This document shows positions 4,292-7,250 of a stretch of 7,250 nucleotides of DNA, in pieces. This DNA comes from Gammaproteobacteria bacterium. GTDB lineage: Bacteria; Gemmatimonadota; Gemmatimonadetes; Longimicrobiales; Gaopeijiaceae. The position numbers were made by a program, and so were the translations under genes. How positions within the stretch are numbered: the first letter of the stretch is position 1; each line of letters starts with the position of its first letter. Below the pieces are notes generated by a model. It ran no database searches. It was not told where the DNA came from and was given only the letters and a program-made list of their open reading frames with translations. The stretch is from positions 1 through 7,250 of the forward strand of contig VYDD01000121.1 of assembly GCA_009843625.1 (NCBI GenBank), written 5' to 3'.

Positions 4292-7250
4292 ATGAGAGTC
4301 ATCCGGCTACTAACCCTTACTCTGCTGCTCGGGGCCACGTCGTGGTCGTTCGCGGAAGCTCAGGTGCCCGCGAACAGCGATGTCGGCGCCCAGGCGGTGG
4401 ACAGGGCCGCCAGGTCTCTTGGCGACGCCCTGGGAATCCGCGTGACGGACGCGACACCCATTGTGGGTTCGCTGACCGGACTGGTGACCGACGCCGGCTC
4501 CGGTCGTCCGCTGTCCGCGGCCCAGGTGTTCATCGAGGGCACCGGCCTCGGCGGCCTCACCAACGCCTCGGGACGGTATCTCATTATCAACGTCCCGGCC
4601 GGCACCCACACGCTGCGCGTCGAACTCATCGGCTACACCGCCGCATCGCAGGAGGTGACCGTGGCCGACGATCAGGCGACGACCGCCGACTTCGGCCTGA
4701 ACGAGGAAGTCATCGACTTCGACGAGATCGTCGTCACCGGCACCGCGGGCCAGGCCCGCCGCCGCGAGGTCGGCAACGCGATCGAGCAGATCAACATCGC
4801 CGAGGTCGCCGAGCCCGTGAACGATGTCGGAGCCCTGCTCCAGGCCCGTGTTGCGGGTGCGCGCATCCAGTTCAGCTCGGGCAACTCCGGCTCCGGGGTG
4901 GATATCCGTCTGCGCGGCAACGTGAGCACCGCGCTCAGCAACCAGCCCATCATCTACATCGACGGGATGCGCGCCAAGAGCGAGCCCACCTCCAGCCAGA
5001 ACGGCGCCGAGGACCCCTACAGCCCCCTGTCCGACATCAACCCGGACGACATTGACCGCATCGAGGTCATCAAGGGGCCCGCGGCCACGACCCTCTACGG
5101 AACGGAAGCGGCGGCAGGCGTGATCCAGATCTTCACCAAGCAGGGCGGCCAGGGTGCCCCGCAGTGGACGGCCGAGGTACAGCAGGGCGTCGCCTACTTC
5201 CGTCCGTTCGGGACGGCTGAGGTGCCCCACATGTTCCTGCATCCCGTATTCCAGAACGGCCACCGCCAGCGCTATTCCATGCAGGTCCGGGGCGGCACCG
5301 GCGACATAGGATACTTCGCGTCCGCCGCTTGGAACGACAACGTCGGCGCGGTGGAAACGGATGGCGAGCAGAAGCTGAACGTCCGTGCGAACACCACGTT
5401 CCGGCCGCATGAGGACGTGCTCATCCAGTTCAACAACACGTTGACGCGCACCGACCTGCAGCAGGCGCAGATGGGGAACTCGGTTACCTCCATCATGATG
5501 ACCGCCATCCGGGGGCCAAGAAGCTACATGCCCGGCTTCTCGAATACCGGGCGCGATTACGAGACACTTCGTCTCCTGCTGGAGGAAGACTACAGGAACC
5601 AGATCACGCGTGCGGTCAGCGGCCTTACGGTCAACTACACACCGGGCGCCGATTTCACCCACCGTCTCACGCTCGGCTACGACTACTCCCAGGACGACCA
5701 CTACAACGATCAGCAGCACTGCTGGCTCTGTCCCATCGGTCGCTACGGCGATTTCTCCGATTACATCCAGGGCGGGGAGCAGCGCCGCGGCATGTCGCAG
5801 AACACCGTGGTCAGCTTCGACTACATTGGGACGTGGGGTTTTGATCTGGCCGAGAACATCCGCAGCACTCTGTCGTTCGGCGCACAGGGCGTCGAGAACG
5901 AGATCGAGAACTCCGAGTATGTGGTTCGGCACTATCCGGGGCCGGGCGAGTTCACCCTGCAGACCGGTGCCACCAGGCAGTACGTCGACCACAACCGCCT
6001 GCGCGTGATCACGGGCGGCTTCTTCATGCAGGACCAGATCGGCATCTCCGACAAATACTTCCTGACCGTCGGCGCTCGGGTTGATGGAAACAGCGCGTTC
6101 GGTGAGCAAGTCGGTTTCGCGCTCCTCGGCGATGATTTCCGCTTCGATATCTACCCGAAGATCAGCGGCTCCTACGTTGTCTCCGACGAGGAGTTCTGGC
6201 CCGAAGCGTTCGGCCAGGTGAAGCTCCGAGGCGCCTACGGCCTCGCGGGCCGGGCACCCGGCGCCTTCGACAAGGTGCGAACGTGGAGTCCCGTCGGGAT
6301 GGGACCGGGCGGCCAGGCCTACTACCCTTCAAACCGCGGCAACGACGAACTTGGCCCCGAGCGGACCATCGAGTACGAGTTCGGGATGGACGGCGCGTGG
6401 TTGAACGGCCGCTTCAACGCCGAAATCACGTACTATCATCAGACCACCACCGACGCCCTCTTCAGGGTGGCAAGCCCTTCGAGCGAGGGTGGCTGGGGCT
6501 CCCAGCTCCAGAACGTTGGCGAGTTCTCGAACAAGGGCATCGAGATTCAGACCAACACGACCCTCCTCGACATGCGCTCCTTGCGCTGGGACCTGGGCTT
6601 GGGGCTCGCCACGAACTTCAGCGAGGTGCATGACCTGGGCGACGCGGCGCAATTCAGCGTTGGCGAGTACGGCTGGGTTCTCGAAGGCCAGCCGGTTCCC
6701 GTCATTCGGGGTCAGCGCATCATGAACTACAACGAGTTGGCGGACCCGATCTATTCGGACGGCCGCGTCATCTACGGTCCCGCGAACCCACCCTACATGT
6801 TCACCGGGAGCATGTCCTTCGACCTTCCGGGTGGGTTGAATCTCTCGGCTCGCGGCGAGTATCTCCGTGGCGGATGGATCTCCAATTACTTCGAGACGGG
6901 CGCGACCTGGCGCACCATCTCTCATCCGAAGTGCTACGATGCGTACCGTAAGGTGGATCCGAGCTGGACAAACGGCGGCCAGTACGGAGAGGCCCCGCCT
7001 CCCCAGGCACCCGCAACCCGTCCCGCCGACATGTACGCCTGGGAAGTGGGACAGTGCTTCGGCCTGGCAACCAACGAGCACGGCGTCCATGAGTCGGATT
7101 TCGCCGAGTTGCGTGATGTCACGCTTTCGATTCCGGTTTCGAACCTGCTCCCGTCGCTCACCTCATGGGCGAGCCGTGCCGACCTGGTGATTTCGGGACG
7201 GAACGTTGCGTTCTGGACGCACAAGAACCTGGTGACCGGGCATCCCGAGC
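4292..7250 (+). CDS. SusC/RagA-like TonB-dependent outer-membrane receptor, 3' end cut off
   Basis: Reading from ATG 4292, the frame stays open to the right edge (986 residues seen, no stop). Residues 1-23 form a Sec signal peptide ending AEA before Q24. A short helical-looking segment follows (about 26-56). Residues about 60-138 form a CarboxypepD_reg-like beta-sandwich: GLVTDAGSGRPLSAAQVFIE, GLTNASGRYLI, VPAGTHTLRVELIGY. A TonB-box-like EIVVTG is at 145-150. The plug follows, with the SusC pattern LLQARVAGARIQ, IRLRGN, PIIYIDGMR, IDRIEVIKGPAATTLYG (254-270) and then AAGVIQIFTKQG. The remainder reads as barrel strands with aromatic and polar alternation and long loops. The last visible residues, VISGRNVAFWTHKNL...HPE, match the region near the C-terminus of SusC proteins, so probably only some 40-80 residues are missing. 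Such receptors import glycans, peptides or other large ligands using TonB energy, usually with a SusD lipoprotein encoded next. Any SusD gene would be beyond the window. Substrate is not predictable from what is seen. Confidence 0.95.
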   Translation, partial: MRVIRLLTLTLLLGATSWSFAEAQVPANSDVGAQAVDRAARSLGDALGIRVTDATPIVGSLTGLVTDAGSGRPLSAAQVFIEGTGLGGLTNASGRYLIINVPAGTHTLRVELIGYTAASQEVTVADDQATTADFGLNEEVIDFDEIVVTGTAGQARRREVGNAIEQINIAEVAEPVNDVGALLQARVAGARIQFSSGNSGSGVDIRLRGNVSTALSNQPIIYIDGMRAKSEPTSSQNGAEDPYSPLSDINPDDIDRIEVIKGPAATTLYGTEAAAGVIQIFTKQGGQGAPQWTAEVQQGVAYFRPFGTAEVPHMFLHPVFQNGHRQRYSMQVRGGTGDIGYFASAAWNDNVGAVETDGEQKLNVRANTTFRPHEDVLIQFNNTLTRTDLQQAQMGNSVTSIMMTAIRGPRSYMPGFSNTGRDYETLRLLLEEDYRNQITRAVSGLTVNYTPGADFTHRLTLGYDYSQDDHYNDQQHCWLCPIGRYGDFSDYIQGGEQRRGMSQNTVVSFDYIGTWGFDLAENIRSTLSFGAQGVENEIENSEYVVRHYPGPGEFTLQTGATRQYVDHNRLRVITGGFFMQDQIGISDKYFLTVGARVDGNSAFGEQVGFALLGDDFRFDIYPKISGSYVVSDEEFWPEAFGQVKLRGAYGLAGRAPGAFDKVRTWSPVGMGPGGQAYYPSNRGNDELGPERTIEYEFGMDGAWLNGRFNAEITYYHQTTTDALFRVASPSSEGGWGSQLQNVGEFSNKGIEIQTNTTLLDMRSLRWDLGLGLATNFSEVHDLGDAAQFSVGEYGWVLEGQPVPVIRGQRIMNYNELADPIYSDGRVIYGPANPPYMFTGSMSFDLPGGLNLSARGEYLRGGWISNYFETGATWRTISHPKCYDAYRKVDPSWTNGGQYGEAPPPQAPATRPADMYAWEVGQCFGLATNEHGVHESDFAELRDVTLSIPVSNLLPSLTSWASRADLVISGRNVAFWTHKNLVTGHPE

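Noticed and set aside
4310..6109. Long reverse-strand open frame of 599 residues
   Set aside because: It lies opposite the receptor gene, whose frame carries a complete domain series. The reverse frame is rich in Val, Gly, Arg and Asp with no recognisable domain, as expected opposite a high-GC gene.

Overview
The window is a GC-rich (roughly two-thirds G+C by eye), densely coded stretch read entirely on the + strand. It holds five genes, the first and last cut by the window edges. All four proteins with a visible N-terminus carry an export signal: one Tat-type, two Sec-type and one lipoprotein. The products point to the periplasm and outer membrane of a Gram-negative bacterium. The SusC/RagA-type receptor in a high-GC background, next to the planctomycete/acidobacterial DUF1588-DUF1585 and DUF1552 families, suggests Gemmatimonadota or Acidobacteriota. 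I lean to Gemmatimonadota, but this rests on family content alone and no marker gene is present.

Layout: (1) 2-373, the C-terminal end of a DUF1588/DUF1585 protein, a type that in full length usually carries cytochrome c-like and PSD domains. (2) 398-1816, a complete Tat-exported DUF1552 protein with the family's HxxSHH motif. (3) 1868-3526, an exported protein with two blocks of ankyrin repeats and a C-terminal Cys-x-x-Cys. (4) 3582-4091, a small predicted lipoprotein of no recognised family. (5) 4292 to beyond 7250, a SusC/RagA-like TonB-dependent outer-membrane receptor lacking only its last strands. Gaps between genes 1 to 4 are 24, 51 and 55 nt, which fits one transcript. A 200-nt gap before gene 5 has a possible promoter and several short inverted repeats, so gene 5 may be a separate unit.

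How they may work together (inference): genes 1 to 3 look like one exported module. It would combine a haem/PSD-type protein, an alkaline-phosphatase-like or metal-binding DUF1552 partner and a periplasmic ankyrin scaffold. The lipoprotein and the receptor may add envelope anchoring and substrate uptake. No member of the DUF module has a biochemical role I can name. The most interesting points are the module itself, the exported ankyrin protein with its CVAC end, and two intergenic regions that can fold into mutually exclusive hairpins. I saw no tRNA, rRNA, CRISPR array, insertion sequence or convincing intrinsic terminator.
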